Assembly: GCA_024734555.1 (NCBI GenBank)
Contig: JANPWX010000076.1
Location: 946,689 to 1,010,688 of the forward strand
Reading direction: 5' to 3'
From: Trochalopteron elliotii
Lineage: Eukaryota; Chordata; Aves; Passeriformes; Leiothrichidae
Length of the DNA stretch: 64,000 bases
In this document: in pieces, positions 1 to 11,650 of the stretch
Layout: each line of letters opens with the position of its first letter
Numbering within the stretch: the stretch's first letter is position 1
Position numbers and translations under genes: made by a program
The notes under the pieces: generated by a model
Databases searched by the model: none
The model's input: the letters and a program-made list of their open reading frames with translations, nothing else
Told to the model about the DNA's origin: nothing

Positions 1-657
1 AATAATCTTGCAAACCATGATGTTTAGTTTGTGACTACTGTGTTGCAGTATTAGTCTTTTCAATGCTGTTCTTTGATTTTTTGACTTACAGGAGGGGTTT
101 TGAAAACAAGGAAGTAAATAAAACATGGGATATAAAACACCATGCATAAATTGTACAGGTTGAGTAAAAACATATTGTAACTCCTTTATCCAAATTTTAG
201 GAATCCTGTATTTCCAGGGTCCATCTTAACCATGATAGTGTTTGTCTGGCAGTGAATTAAAATCCCCTCCGCTTCCCCAACTCCCCAAAACTCTATCAAA
301 GGTCATTTTGCCATTGCAGATGCTAAAATAAAGCAGAGTCAAGAAATATTGTAATGCTAGTGTGGGTATATTTTTCCTGACAGCAATGAAGCCTGTGTTA
401 CTTTGTAGCTGGAGACAGCCTGATACTACCACCTGGATTACTGTGTCCTCTGGACAGAGTTATTGAGATGGTTATTGAATTGGACAGTTTATGGACTCAC
501 CTGTGCTATGAATTCAGTCCCAAGGCTCTCTGTACACGCATATCTTTTCTTCCAGCCATTGGCATTTTCAGATGGAGCTAATTAATAATCACAGTAAACA
601 TATATCCTACAAATTAAATGATCAGTATGCCTGAAACAGAGATTCTTCTCTTGTCAG
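1..657 (+). other. PRIM2: PRIM2 intron, 3' part (intron preceding the first exon in the window)
   Basis: This is the tail of an intron that begins outside the window. It ends in a pyrimidine-rich tract and a CAG acceptor directly before the exon at 658. I see no exon, named repeat or RNA gene in it. The short open frames here are unsupported. Confidence 0.8.
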
Positions 658-843
658 CTCTCTGTGAAGTCGTTTCCCCTCTGCATGCGGCAGTTGCACA
701 GAGCCCTCCGTGACAGCCACCACCTCCGGCACGGAGGCCGCATGCAGTATGGGCTCTTCCTAAAGGGCATCGGCCTCACTCTGGAACAGGCACTGGAATT
801 CTGGAAGAAAGAATTTATCAGAGGAAAAGTGGATGCAGACAAG
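658..843 (+). CDS. PRIM2: PRIM2 exon: start of iron-sulfur C-terminal domain (human residues ~279-340)
   Basis: DNA primase large subunit (p58) works in the nucleus with PRIM1 (p49) inside the DNA polymerase alpha-primase complex, which makes the RNA-DNA primers that start replication. This 186 bp exon encodes 62 residues in frame 0. It opens [14 protein letters not shown] and runs through [19 protein letters not shown] to VDADK. The Cys at 682-684 corresponds to human Cys287, the first ligand of the 4Fe-4S cluster. The [11 protein letters not shown] stretch holds the Arg, His and Arg (human 302, 303, 306) that family structures place near the primer 5' triphosphate, and the Tyr equivalent to Tyr309. 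The acceptor is CAG at 655-657 and the donor is AAG|GTAATG at 844. Unspliced, the frame would stop at about 921. The identification rests on near-identity to vertebrate PRIM2 recalled from family knowledge and on correct order with the four later exons. Confidence 0.97.
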
Positions 844-2439
844 GTAATGCAACAAATTAAAAGTATCTCAATATGTAAATGGGGGGATGTAATTAATGTG
901 TACATCGTGCTACAGATTTGAATAGATGTTTTTTGAAGGAGAAAATTGGGCAAAAGGTACAGTAATGTATTTCAAAGGTGGGAGGGGCTTTTTTTTTTGC
1001 TCTCTTTGCTTACAATTTTAGTCATTTTGTTGGGTATTGACCTGAGCTATGGGTAAAAAAGGCAAGCCAGAAAGAGGCTTTTATAAATGTGGACTAGAAA
1101 AACCTTACCAGTAAATTACTGGGTAACCAGTGACCTTTATGAAATACAAGTACTATGTAAATAAATTAATTCACCAAGCAGATAAGTGACCAAACCCAGT
1201 ACTGTCTGAAAGACAAGGTCAGCTTTTTTTGTTGTTTAATTAAAAAAATATTAATTGGACAGCTCTGTGTGAAGTAATCTTGCCTTAGCAAATTTACAGT
1301 TGAAGAATGAAAGAAGAAACTGGGGACAGAAGACAGAAGAATATGTTCAAGGAAATAGTGAGAAAATACTATTCAGTGCAATGGGAGGTATTACAGACTT
1401 ATTAGTCATTGGCCTCACTCATGCCAATATTTTTGATAGTATTGTGGATGAGGAAGATGCAGTGTCTAATTTTTGGAGGATTGGGAGCTGCTCCTTATCT
1501 TGAACATCTCAGGTACAATGAAGCAGACTTCCTCTCCCATCCTTCTCTGCCTGGTCTGTGATATGTGCTAGAGCAGAGTTTGAGACCTTATCTTAGTTTT
1601 GTGTGGAGTGTGATACTTAGTATTTAATATTGTGAGATCTCAGCCTTCTGGAGCACCGTGAAGTATTTTGGAGTGCTTGGTAGACAATCTTTCATTACCT
1701 TAGGTTCTCTGGGCCATGGCTATTTATACAAGATAGAGGGCAAAAAATATGTCAGCTAAAATGAATTATGGTACATACTATAATTTCAAGACCCAGTAGA
1801 AAGATCAACTTGTTTGCAAATCTTTTGGGGAGGAAAAAGGGATTTAAAGGTATGATTTGAATGAGTATCTAAACCTTGGTTTATCTAGTTCTTTAAATGT
1901 GATATGATTTAAAAGGTTTGTTAAAAGACCTTCAAAATGCACTTTTTACAAAGGTCTCAAGAACATCTCTGAGGCGTGGCAGTAAATTTTGCAGTGGAAT
2001 GCCAAGTAATTACTAGTTGTATTGGGTTTATGTGACCAGATTTTGGTAGTGGATGGGGCTACAGGGTTAGGTTCTGTGAGAAGCTGCCAGAAGCTTCCCC
2101 CATTGTCCAACAGAGCTAATCTCAACTGGCTCCAAGAGGGATCCCCTGCTGGCCAGGGCTGAGCCCATCAGCAGTGGTGGGTAGTACTTCTGGGATAACA
2201 TATTCAAGAAAAGGGGTTAAAAATCCCCTTCACAATAGGAGCTTTAGCTAGTGAGAGGAGAGTGATTACATGTGAGAGGAGCAGCTCTGCAGACTCCAAG
2301 GTCAGTGCAGTAGGAGGAGATGCTCCAGGTGTTGGAGCTGAGATTCCCCTGCAGCCCGTGGTGCAGCCCATGGTGAGGCAGCTGTGCCTCTGCAGCCCAT
2401 GGAGGGCCAAGGTGGAAAAGAGATCCACTTGCATCCCAT

Positions 2440-2730
2440 GGAGGATGTCATGCCTGAGGCAGGCTGTGACCCAGTGGAAAGCCCATGCTGGAGCAGGACC
2501 TGTGGCCCCATGGAGAGGAGCCCACTCTGGAGCAGGTTTGCTGGCAGGATTTGGGACCCTGTAGGGACTCACACTGGAGCAGGCTGTTTCTGAAGGACTG
2601 CACACCATGGAGGGACCATGCTGGAGCAGTTTGTGAAGAACTGCAGCATGTGGGAAGATTCAACATTGGAGAAATTCATGGAGAACTGTTTCCTGTGGGA
2701 GGGACCCCACTCTGGAGCAGGGGAGGAGTG
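2440..2730 (+). repeat. Tandem array of ~46 bp units inside the LTR
   Basis: CTGGAGCAG recurs at 2488, 2527, 2574, 2621 and 2712, with a degenerate copy near 2666. The spacings are 39, 47, 47, about 45 and about 46 bp. Each copy follows a variable segment containing CCATGG or TGTGGGA. The array continues more loosely upstream as CAGCCCATGG repeats from about 2352. It is an internal property of the LTR and explains the long open frames on both strands here. Confidence 0.85.
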
Positions 2731-2925
2731 TAAGGGGTCCTCTCCCTGAGAAGGAAGGAGTAGCAGAAATGTGTGGTGAACTCCCATTTCCTGTCTGCCT
2801 GCACCATCTGTGGGAGGAGGTAGAGAAAATCAGCAGTAAAGTCAAACCTGGAAGACAGGAGGGATAAGGGGGAAGTGTTTTAAGGTTTTTTTTATTTCTC
2901 ATTTCCCTCCTCTGATTTGATTGGT

Positions 2926-2931
2926 AATAAA
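2926..2931 (+). promoter_or_regulatory. LTR poly(A) signal AATAAA, sense to PRIM2
   Basis: A canonical AATAAA lies in the expected R region of the solo LTR, followed by T-rich and TGT-rich sequence. It lies in a PRIM2 intron in the sense direction, so it could in principle end transcripts early. Use of this site is not shown by the sequence. Confidence 0.6.
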
Positions 2932-4606
2932 TTACTTTTCTGAAGTCGAGTCTGTTTTGCCTGTGACAGTCAGTAACTGAGGAGTGATCCCTCCCTGTCC
3001 TTATCTTGTCCCATGAGTCCTTTGTTATATTTTCTCTCCTCTATCCACCTGATGAGGAGAGTGATAGAGAGACTTGGATGGGCACCTGACATCTAGCCAG
3101 GGTCAACCTGCAACACTAGCTGAATTCAGGAAAATCCAGAATTTTCAGTTGCCATATCCTGGGCTTAAAGGAGCTGAAAGAATAAAAACAATCTATTAGA
3201 AACAATGACAGTATAAAGACATGCATTTGTTATTTCTGTTTTCAGAAAATATTGGGAGAACACATCTGATTCTACCTACTTGTGCTTTGACCAAATATGT
3301 ACATGCACATGTATGAAGACACGTATACACCTTGGATCCTGTTTTCAATCACAGGGTTATGACTTTCTATTATAGCATGTCTGTTCATAGGCCCTAGAAA
3401 TAAATGAAGTTTTATGATCCTGTGTTTAGCTTCAAGAGTTAGAAAGCATATTGTGAATCAAACAAGGAGTTTGGTTACTGTGTTTTTCACAAGCAGGCTA
3501 CTGCTTCCATGTAATTTTGATCCTTTACAAGTTCTAGATAACCAGCTTCAGACTGGGATAAAGAAAACTAATTTTTCATGCCCCTAACTGAGGTTGGTGG
3601 CCTTTGATTTTACACAGTAGTGTCATACAATGTTTAATGTCCTGAAAAAAGGAAGATTAATACAATTCTTATTGCTGTTTTCTTCATTTGACATTTTTAT
3701 TTTCTGGCATTTGTGCTGTTGTTTCTTTCCTGTAGAGTGGAGATAATTAATTACATTTTCATTTTACTGGAGCATTGTGAAGATATATGCATGATACTTT
3801 GTAAAGATTAATGTTAATGATGTATTACCTACTGACTCTTATATTGCAGAGAGAGAGTGTTCAATTTGCTGGAAACGGTTCTGATTTCACAATTGTTTGT
3901 TCATTTTTGTCTTTAATAGCTGCAATATCTATGCCAACTTCAGTCTTCAGCAGGGAGGAAGTTACCATGAACACATTAGCAGTGAACTGGCTAAGCATGG
4001 TCTCCAGGCTGAGCATAGGCATATGGACAATTTGCACCAAAAAGAACTCCTCCTGTGCTCTGAATAACTGATTCAGGCATACCTCAGGGCTTATTGATAA
4101 AAACACTGTAGAAAAGCTTTCAAGAAATTGTATTTTACCTTTAGAGAGGAATCCGTGAAGTATGAATGAAGTGTGAAACCACGTAGACAGTGGGAAAAAA
4201 ATCAAGTAACACCTACAAAGAAAGTGCTGAAACTGGTAGAGATGCTCTGTTGGTTGGGATGGGGGAGGGAATCATCACGTATTGGCATGTTCACAACAGG
4301 GACAAAATGCAGAATGCAAAATAAAACATTTTCTAATTTAGGCACTGCAATTAAAATTACTCTGCAAATTGCTAGGTTAAGAGTGCCTAAATGGTAAATT
4401 GTTGTTTTTCAGATGAAAGGATCAACTGCCAAATAGGAATAGATGCATTACTTCTGAATGAATGGTTGTGCCAGTTGGCTTCATAACTTCATTGTTATTT
4501 TAAGACTGGGTTTTTTTTCTATAAATTGTAATCTTACTCTAAACAGTTATTGATTCTCATAGATTCTTTCACTGTTCTTGCTTAAAAAGTAACTCCTGAC
4601 CCTGTC

Positions 4607-4626
4607 AAAAAAAAAAAAAAAAAAAA
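4607..4626 (+). repeat. Poly(A) run, 20 bases
   Basis: An uninterrupted run of 20 A follows CCTGTC and precedes GGTGGGAGGGG. No retroposed gene or SINE body is recognisable upstream, so I treat it as a simple repeat. Confidence 0.9.
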
Positions 4627-5959
4627 GGTGGGAGGGGATGTAACTCCAGTGCGATTTAAAAATACAGAAAGGTAATAAGTTGACAAGAAAAATTAAATAA
4701 TTAGAGTACAGATGTAAAAATGCTTTTGTAGTTGAAAATAAAGTCCTCTAACAGAGATATTGTAGTGGAGATTGCTACTGTTTTCAGATATTTTTGTATG
4801 ATTAACCTGTGAATGTGAAAAGGAGGAGTTGAAAGATAATGCAGTATTTTGAACAAAGGAAAGAAGGAATGCAGAATGAGTTTCTTTAAGGTGTTACTCA
4901 GTTCTTTAGTAAGTTTTGGATCTGAGATTTTGATACAGATGGAAGGCTTTAATGCAGCCCCTCACTTGTTGCTTTCCATTGCTACATACACTTGTTATAC
5001 ATGTTCTTTTTCTTAGCAGTAATTGGTGTATGGTGGTACAAAATGCCCTCTTCTAGTACTCTGATTTTTTACCTCTTTGTGCAGAAGTAACCGTTGCTAG
5101 TTATACATTCCTGTGTGGAAAAGTAGCTCCTTTGGTACTGCAGTTTGATATTGTGCTAGTTTTAATTGTTGCATATGCTACTGAAGTGCACCTTAAAATT
5201 GTGCAAGAGTGTGGGCATTTATTTATTCAAGAAATCTCCAAAGCTGTAGTATTACTATATTACTATATTTACATATATATATATTTCCTTGTGACAGAAC
5301 AGCTTTTTTGTCTTCGTGACCTCTTAGGGAAAATGAGACACGGCTCTTTAGCCCCTGTTCTAGGACTCTTTATTCAGAGATGTGGTGGCACTCAGGCTAG
5401 CAAAGCCTCTTATTCATCCTGACTCAGTCTTCCAGATTAACTTACTCTACTTTTGTAGGGCATGTTGTTTTCTATCGCAGGTGATTGCAAATGGCAAGAA
5501 GCAGGTTGTTTTCTAGTTGTCTGAGGTACACCTCTTCATCCCTTCTAGCTAGTGAAGGTCCTCATGGTAGATGTTTTGTTGGAAGAAGGAAAAAGAAAGT
5601 TCAGTCAAATTCAACCTTGCTCACAGTCTGTTATTGCTAAAGAAGCTTTTGAACTTCAGTTGATCATTGATATATTCTCCATGTTTCTTCTACACATGGT
5701 GATCATGCACGTATGAAGCTGAGGACAGATAATGTGACGGCCATAAACTGCATCAATAGGCAAAGAAATATGTCTCCTACTCTCTTAAAAAACAATGAAA
5801 CTTTGGGATGACAATGCATCCCAAATTACAGTTTCAGTGACTATTTTCCTGGCTCTTTGATTTCTTTTCCAAACGATCTTGGGAAGTTCTTGGGTCTGGA
5901 TTCAAGAGTGAGCCTTTATCTTGATTGCAAAAAGCTAGTGATGAATGTCTCTACCAAGG

Positions 5960-6041
5960 CCAACGAGAAATTCCTTGAGGAGGAGCTTGGACTAGGAAAC
6001 TCCTGAGGTCCTTTCCAGCCTGAATTACCCTGTGATTCTGC
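5960..6041 (+). mobile_element. CR1 LINE 3' end relic
   Basis: The segment has the typical CR1 3' tail order: GAGGAGCTTGGACTAGG, then CTCCTGAGGTCCTTTCCAG, then CCTGAATTACCCTGTGATTCTG. This is the end of the 3' UTR with a single degenerate copy of the terminal ATTCTATG-type repeat. Orientation is +. Only about 80 bases are recognisable, as expected for a 5'-truncated, old insertion. Confidence 0.75.
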
Positions 6042-9000
6042 AGGCAGGGCTGAATCCAGGTAGATGCCCATATTTGTGAGAGCCAGCCACTAGAGGGAGA
6101 CAAGATAGTATGGAATAAACAAATATAATGTATAGATGTAAATTAGAAGTGTTTATATTCCAATGCTTTGTAAGTCTATACAGTTATATTATTTAAAAAG
6201 CCCTGTGTATTTAAATGAAAGTAGAAGTAGGCACTTGCCAATCTTCAGGTTAGTGCTTTTAAACATGTACAACTATCCCCAGTGCAATCAATTTATAATG
6301 CATGAATGATGGGGTGGTTCTTTAAAACAACCTCCACTGGCTCAAATCCTCAGGAATATTTTCTCTATCAATTGGTTACATTTGGGTATTTTACTTTCTC
6401 ATTTCTTAGAGGTTGTTTTGCTCTTACATTTATTTTTTTTCCTTACTTGCCTCCTTTATATTGGGTATTGCTGGCTACTGTTTTAGGAATGTTTTGATTC
6501 GTAAATCAGAAAAGGATTTTTATTCTGTCACATTTTTAATCATATTTCTCTAATTGAATGCTATCTGCTATTTTTATTCTTGAATTTTTTAAACTTTACA
6601 AATCTTCAGGCTAGAGTGACATTTTGGGCAACAAGCCACAATATTTAACATCTAAGAGGTAAAGATAACATTGAAATCCCTCTATATGGATTAAAATCTC
6701 ATTTAAAAAAAATTATACCTCAGTAGTACTGGAATGTAAATAGGTGGCTGGGCTTGAATTCTACTGAGATGTATAAAGACTAAAATAGAACTTCAAGAAG
6801 ATGTTGTTTTCTTTTCTAGGATATATAAAACAAAATTGTAATAGAAGCATAGATTGGCAGTAAGATCTTATTTCCTGAATTCTGCAGTGGAGGACCATGT
6901 CATGGTAATGAAATGTTGATATTATAAAGAATATTGTTGTTGCTTTCATTGGTTATCAGGGTCTAGATATTCAAATTATTGATTAAATTGTATTTTTGTG
7001 TAAAACTTACCATAAAATCATAAAGTTTTTTTTTCCTTCTACCAAAATTAGCTTCAGTAAAAATTAGCTTCAGTAGAACCGCTTACTATCTGTATTTGTC
7101 TTTGATTATTTGGAATTTATGATTTCATACTCTAGTTGAAGTGAAATAGAACAAGTGAATTTTAAAAGATTTTGAGTAAATAATTTTTATTATGTTTTGG
7201 CAAAATTACATTCCATTCATAACATTATTATATGTTGAATGGCAATACTTCTGTAGTATAACTGTATGTTTCAAAGTGTGTTTTGTATTCTACAAAGTTA
7301 GCTCTTGAAATTTCTTAATTAACAGGCTAAAAATGATTTAATTGTCAGAAGAAACATGAAAATGCATTTTTCATTTGCATGACTCATTTTTATTCCCAAA
7401 CTTACTGTTTAATTGACATTAAACCTTTTCTTTCAAGGCAAGTTCAAAGAAAAATGCAGTAATGTGCAGCTGTTACGGGTCTCAAGACAGTAAGTAGATG
7501 GTCCAAGGCCTACATCCTAGGCATTTAGGCTTGAAGTAAAAATTAATATTTAATTTGAATTTTAACCCCAAAGGCTAAAGAAAAGAGCCAGGCAAAGAAA
7601 AGAAAGCCAAGTCTATGAAATCAGAGTATTTGTGCATAACTGCGAAGTGACTCAACCAAGATGTTGAGTTATATGTTGAGATGGTTGTTAGGAGATGAAC
7701 ATCCTCTGAGACAGTCATACACTGAACACCAACTTAAAAAATTCATGTTAGTCTCCAGAAATCAGCTTAATATCAGTGAGTCAAACATCAGGAGATCTAT
7801 TCCTTTCATATAACTTCCTTAGTGTTTTTTTTGCATACAAATTGAGGCCTGGAGGAGAACAGGTGTGTTGTTCAAACAGGATGTAACTGTTTTTGAAGGT
7901 GATATTCACATGAAGACAGATGGCTGCTGAGATCGATTAGCTGCCTTGATCCTGGCTGATGAGAATAGTCTGGAGTCCCTTTTGTATTTTAATAAGCAAT
8001 ATGCAGAAGAGATGTTTTGAATGAATTTGTTTTATAGTAAAAATTTATACAACCCGGCAAGAGAACTAAAAACATGACTTCAAGCTATAAATACATGGAT
8101 TACTGGTGTTACATTTGAGTCAAGCTGAATTAATAGTATTCTTGTTGGTTGTATCTGGAAAAAGGTTTTGTTTTGTTTTCCTCTGGCTATGGTAGTTTGC
8201 TAATAAGCAGTGAGGAGTAAGACTAAAATAACTGAAAATCCTGAGGACTTATGTTGTGGGCAGCTATTATTCTTCAGCATTTGATTCCAGATGAAAGGCT
8301 GGAGCTAAGCCTGGCAACTGGGATTTTCTTGAAAAACCTCTGTCATCTGGCCAGGGAGTTTAGAATCATGGAATCATAAAATCATAATATCCTTCTTTAT
8401 CTGAATGAAAATAAGCTTCAATTACCATTAAAATTGGGCTTTTTTGGCTTTATGGCTATCACAGTATGTATGTTAAGTCTGTGCAAGATTCTTGCTGTCA
8501 TATATTGTTATTTAAAGTTGTGTTTTGTAGGTGGCAGTTTGTCCTTTGTTTCCTTCATGTCCTGTGCACGTTTGCTTATGCTTGCTAGCATTCTGTTCCC
8601 TTCTCTTGTGGAGTGTTTCAGAATTTTGAAAGCTCATCAGAGTCCTGTTGGTGGATTACTGACACACTGCTTTGCATTGGTTTGGTTTTGTCCATTTGTT
8701 TTGTGTGCCTGTTGACTACAGCAATAGGAAGGATATCTGTAATGGATTCTGGAAATGAGAGGACTGAGAAAGCATACTCACAGGGGCTGCATTTGATTGT
8801 ATTCCAAGAAGGAGGGTATTTAGGGACATGGCTTAGTGGTGGATTTGGCAGTGGTAAATTTATGGTTAGACTCAATCTTGAATATCTTTTCTAACATAAA
8901 TGATTGTATGTTTTTGTGATCATACTTGACTAACTTCTTGCAGAGTTCTGTTAAATTCTACCAAGTCATAGGAAAGAACTGGGACAAGATTCCTTACTTG

Positions 9001-11599
9001 CTGTATCAGAAGTTGAGATGATTAATAATGCCTGTAAAGATATAACCGTGGCTAGAGGGAAGTCCCTGTTAGTCTTGTCAATGTTACTTGTGTTTAGTCT
9101 TGTGTACATGGTGATTCTGGAAAGACTGCAGAAAATCAACTCATCTATTCAGAGCTAGAGATAGCTGTTTTTTTCCTGTTTAATTAAGCATTGTGAGATC
9201 AAATCAAAATTGTTTAAAGTTGTTTGCATCAGATAATGATTTTTATTAGGACTTAGATATAAATAATACTATGGAATTGCTGTCATTAAAACAACATGCC
9301 ATGTTGCATTTGGGGATGTTGCTGCTTGATGTGATTTATAGTACAAGTTTTACAAAGCATTTGATACCATTTCTTCTTTCCTGATGGATTAAAAATTCTG
9401 ACTTCACTGCAAAGAGATTTGCCAGTTACATCTACATTGTTCACAGTTCTCACATAAATATATTTGTAGGTATTGCTGCTCTAAGCTCTTTACTAAACAA
9501 AAAATATACAGACTTGTTGTGTGGCTGTTTCTCTTATATTTTGTTTTACTTTTGGCTCCAAATTAGACAAGTAAACAAAGCACTTCCTAATTCTGGTTGA
9601 CACATAAGAAGTCAGATGATGAAAAATCAGATGTAAATATAAGATTACATGTTCCGCTTATTTCAGGAAAGTAAGATGAAAGTAATTTTTTTTCACCATT
9701 TCTGCCCATATGCTATATAGATAATCAACATTGAAAAGGTACTATTAACTTGCAACTTTATATAAACATAAATACATAAATAAACATGCACACCCCTTCC
9801 AAGGGTAGATGCAGCACCAGCTCATTTTGGCGGGGGAATAATCTGTAACTTCACTTGATACTGTTTTCTTTCATTTTGCATATAATTTGTTTTTTGACTG
9901 ATACACTGGAAGTTCTGAGCACTAGAAGGAATCAAAACAAAGCAACCCCCTTTTTTACCTTTTACTTGTAAGAATTTATTTTACTTTAAGCAGCATTGCC
10001 TGACCTTTTTAACCCAGTGAGCTTGCAGGTTTATTAGTGAAGTTAAGGATTCTGAGGAGGAAATGTCTTTGGGAGATAATTATGTTTTAATTGTGCCCTG
10101 TAGCTAATGTAGATGCATAGTAGAGTCAGCCATATTTCTGTGTATTTCCCTCTGAAACTCCTTTCTCAAGTCTTAAATGAAAAATCAGCATATCAGTGTC
10201 TCTTACAGTTATCTAAGCTTAGGGATACTGACAAAAATCTGTTTCACTTTCATTTTATAACTGTTTTTCATAAGAGAGTATTTTTGTTACAGAAACTTCT
10301 AATTAAAAAAGCACTAGTTTTTGCATAATAGATTCAAAGTCTTACAGCAGTATTTCTTAAATGAAACGGATCTGGTATGGACCCATTATTTTTCATCATA
10401 TTTTTCTTTCATGGTTGTTATTCCAATGGACCCCAACTGAAAATGAAATTGAGGTACTAGAAAACATTGAAGAGTATTAGACTGTAGTATACATGAAGGC
10501 TATATAGTGTGCACATAAATATTTGAGGAATCACAGTAATAAGTGATAATAAAAATGTGTGCTCTTTCACTCCAAACTCAATCCCTTTTTCAATTTTCCT
10601 AATTGTTCTAGTTGAAACTGGAGCTCTGCAGTCTGTTGTAACGCCGAAGTTATGGTGGCATTTGCCTATGATTATGCACTTTAAAGTGCTTTAATTTATT
10701 CACCATTTTTTAACCTGTTAAAAATGTATGATTTTCAGTTTTCATCTTCTAAATTATATTAAAAGGGAAAATTTGTGGCAGTCTTTCACCCTGTGGCATG
10801 TCTTAGTGATAGAGAAGAGCTCTAGCTGTAATCTCTCTTCCAGGGCATTAACAGTGCTAGCATAGTTTTAGTGATGTTTAACTGTGCTAGCTACCATAAA
10901 ATGAAATAGGATCACTTTCTGTAGTTGTTACATATTAGATACAGAAATCTGTATTTAATAATCTAATGTATGAGCTGGTTGGTGATAAGGTTCTTGCAGT
11001 GAAGAGAGTGAAAGCAATAATTATCTTTCCTGTACTAAAACTAATTTAGATCAGAATCTGCTCTCTTATGACTTATTTTATTCTCAGCAACACACATTGC
11101 TGTACATATTTCATGATGTAGTGTCTTGTTAGAACTGCATGTATAAAAATGAATGTTGAAGCCAGACCTTTAATTTTCTAAGATTCCTTTTGTAGTTTGG
11201 AGTCACTTGTCAGTCCTTGCACTTCATTATCAATGTAGATGGACTGTACTTGTCAGAAGAGGTTTCTGTTTTATTGGCCCTTGCAGCAGCAGCAAGAAAG
11301 TCATTCCATGACATTTTAAGAAAAGTAATAGATAGATTTGCCTATGTGGCTGATAAATTTCTAAGTTTAGGGGTATTGAAGTGTCTGAGTGTCACTAAAT
11401 ATAGACAAGCTTTTAGCAGACTCTTTTGAATACCTTCTTAACCATACAGCTCTCTCTAACCATCTGCTGAAAAATGCCTGCTGCACATTGCTGCACACAC
11501 CACTGGTAATGTATTTAAGCTCTTTGGCTATTTACCCCAAGTTTTGAGACAGAGGTTAGCAGTTTTTGCAAATCTTTTCATCCCTATCTTTTTATTACC

Positions 11600-11650
11600 T
11601 TCCAGGACAAGCTGAATGATCCAGCAGGTCTCTTCCAGTTTTGTTCCTGT
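11600..11650 (+). mobile_element. Possible CR1 3' tail relic
   Basis: GAATGATCCAGCAGGTCTCTTCCAG resembles the CR1 3' UTR motif (GATGACC...AGGTCTCTTCCA), but no body or terminal octamer repeat is clear. It may be an old copy or a chance resemblance. Confidence 0.3.

Larger units (their letters stand above)
2013..3120 (+). mobile_element. Solo LTR of an avian endogenous retrovirus (ERVL-type) with target-site duplication
   Basis: The element runs from TGTATTGGGTTTATGTG at 2018 to CCTGCAACA at 3115, about 1098 bp, with TG...CA ends. It is flanked by CTAGT (2013-2017) and CTAGC (3116-3120), a 5 bp target-site duplication with one mismatch, which fits ERVL integration. The AATAAA at 2926-2931 lies about 190 bp before the 3' end and gives + orientation, the same as PRIM2. 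The sequence matches my recollection of a widespread bird LTR that starts TGTATTGGG and carries repeated CCCATGGAG/CTGGAGCAG modules. No internal retroviral region adjoins it, so it is a solo LTR left by recombination. The several overlapping open frames between 2204 and 2902 are products of the GC-rich repeats and are not genes. The family name is not certain. Confidence 0.9.

Noticed and set aside
844..921. In-frame continuation of the first PRIM2 exon
   Set aside because: GTAATG at 844 is the donor, and the family sequence continues with FDKGY at 20403.
2204..2902. Cluster of overlapping open frames on both strands, up to 134 residues
   Set aside because: They lie wholly inside the solo LTR and follow its GC-rich tandem repeats; no retroviral or host domain is visible.
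8363..8387. GAATCATGGAATCATAAAATCAT, like a reversed CR1 terminal repeat
   Set aside because: No CR1 body follows on either side, so a short simple repeat is more likely.
10360..10520. Two similar GGACCC-containing segments suggesting a DNA transposon
   Set aside because: I could not define terminal inverted repeats or a target-site duplication.
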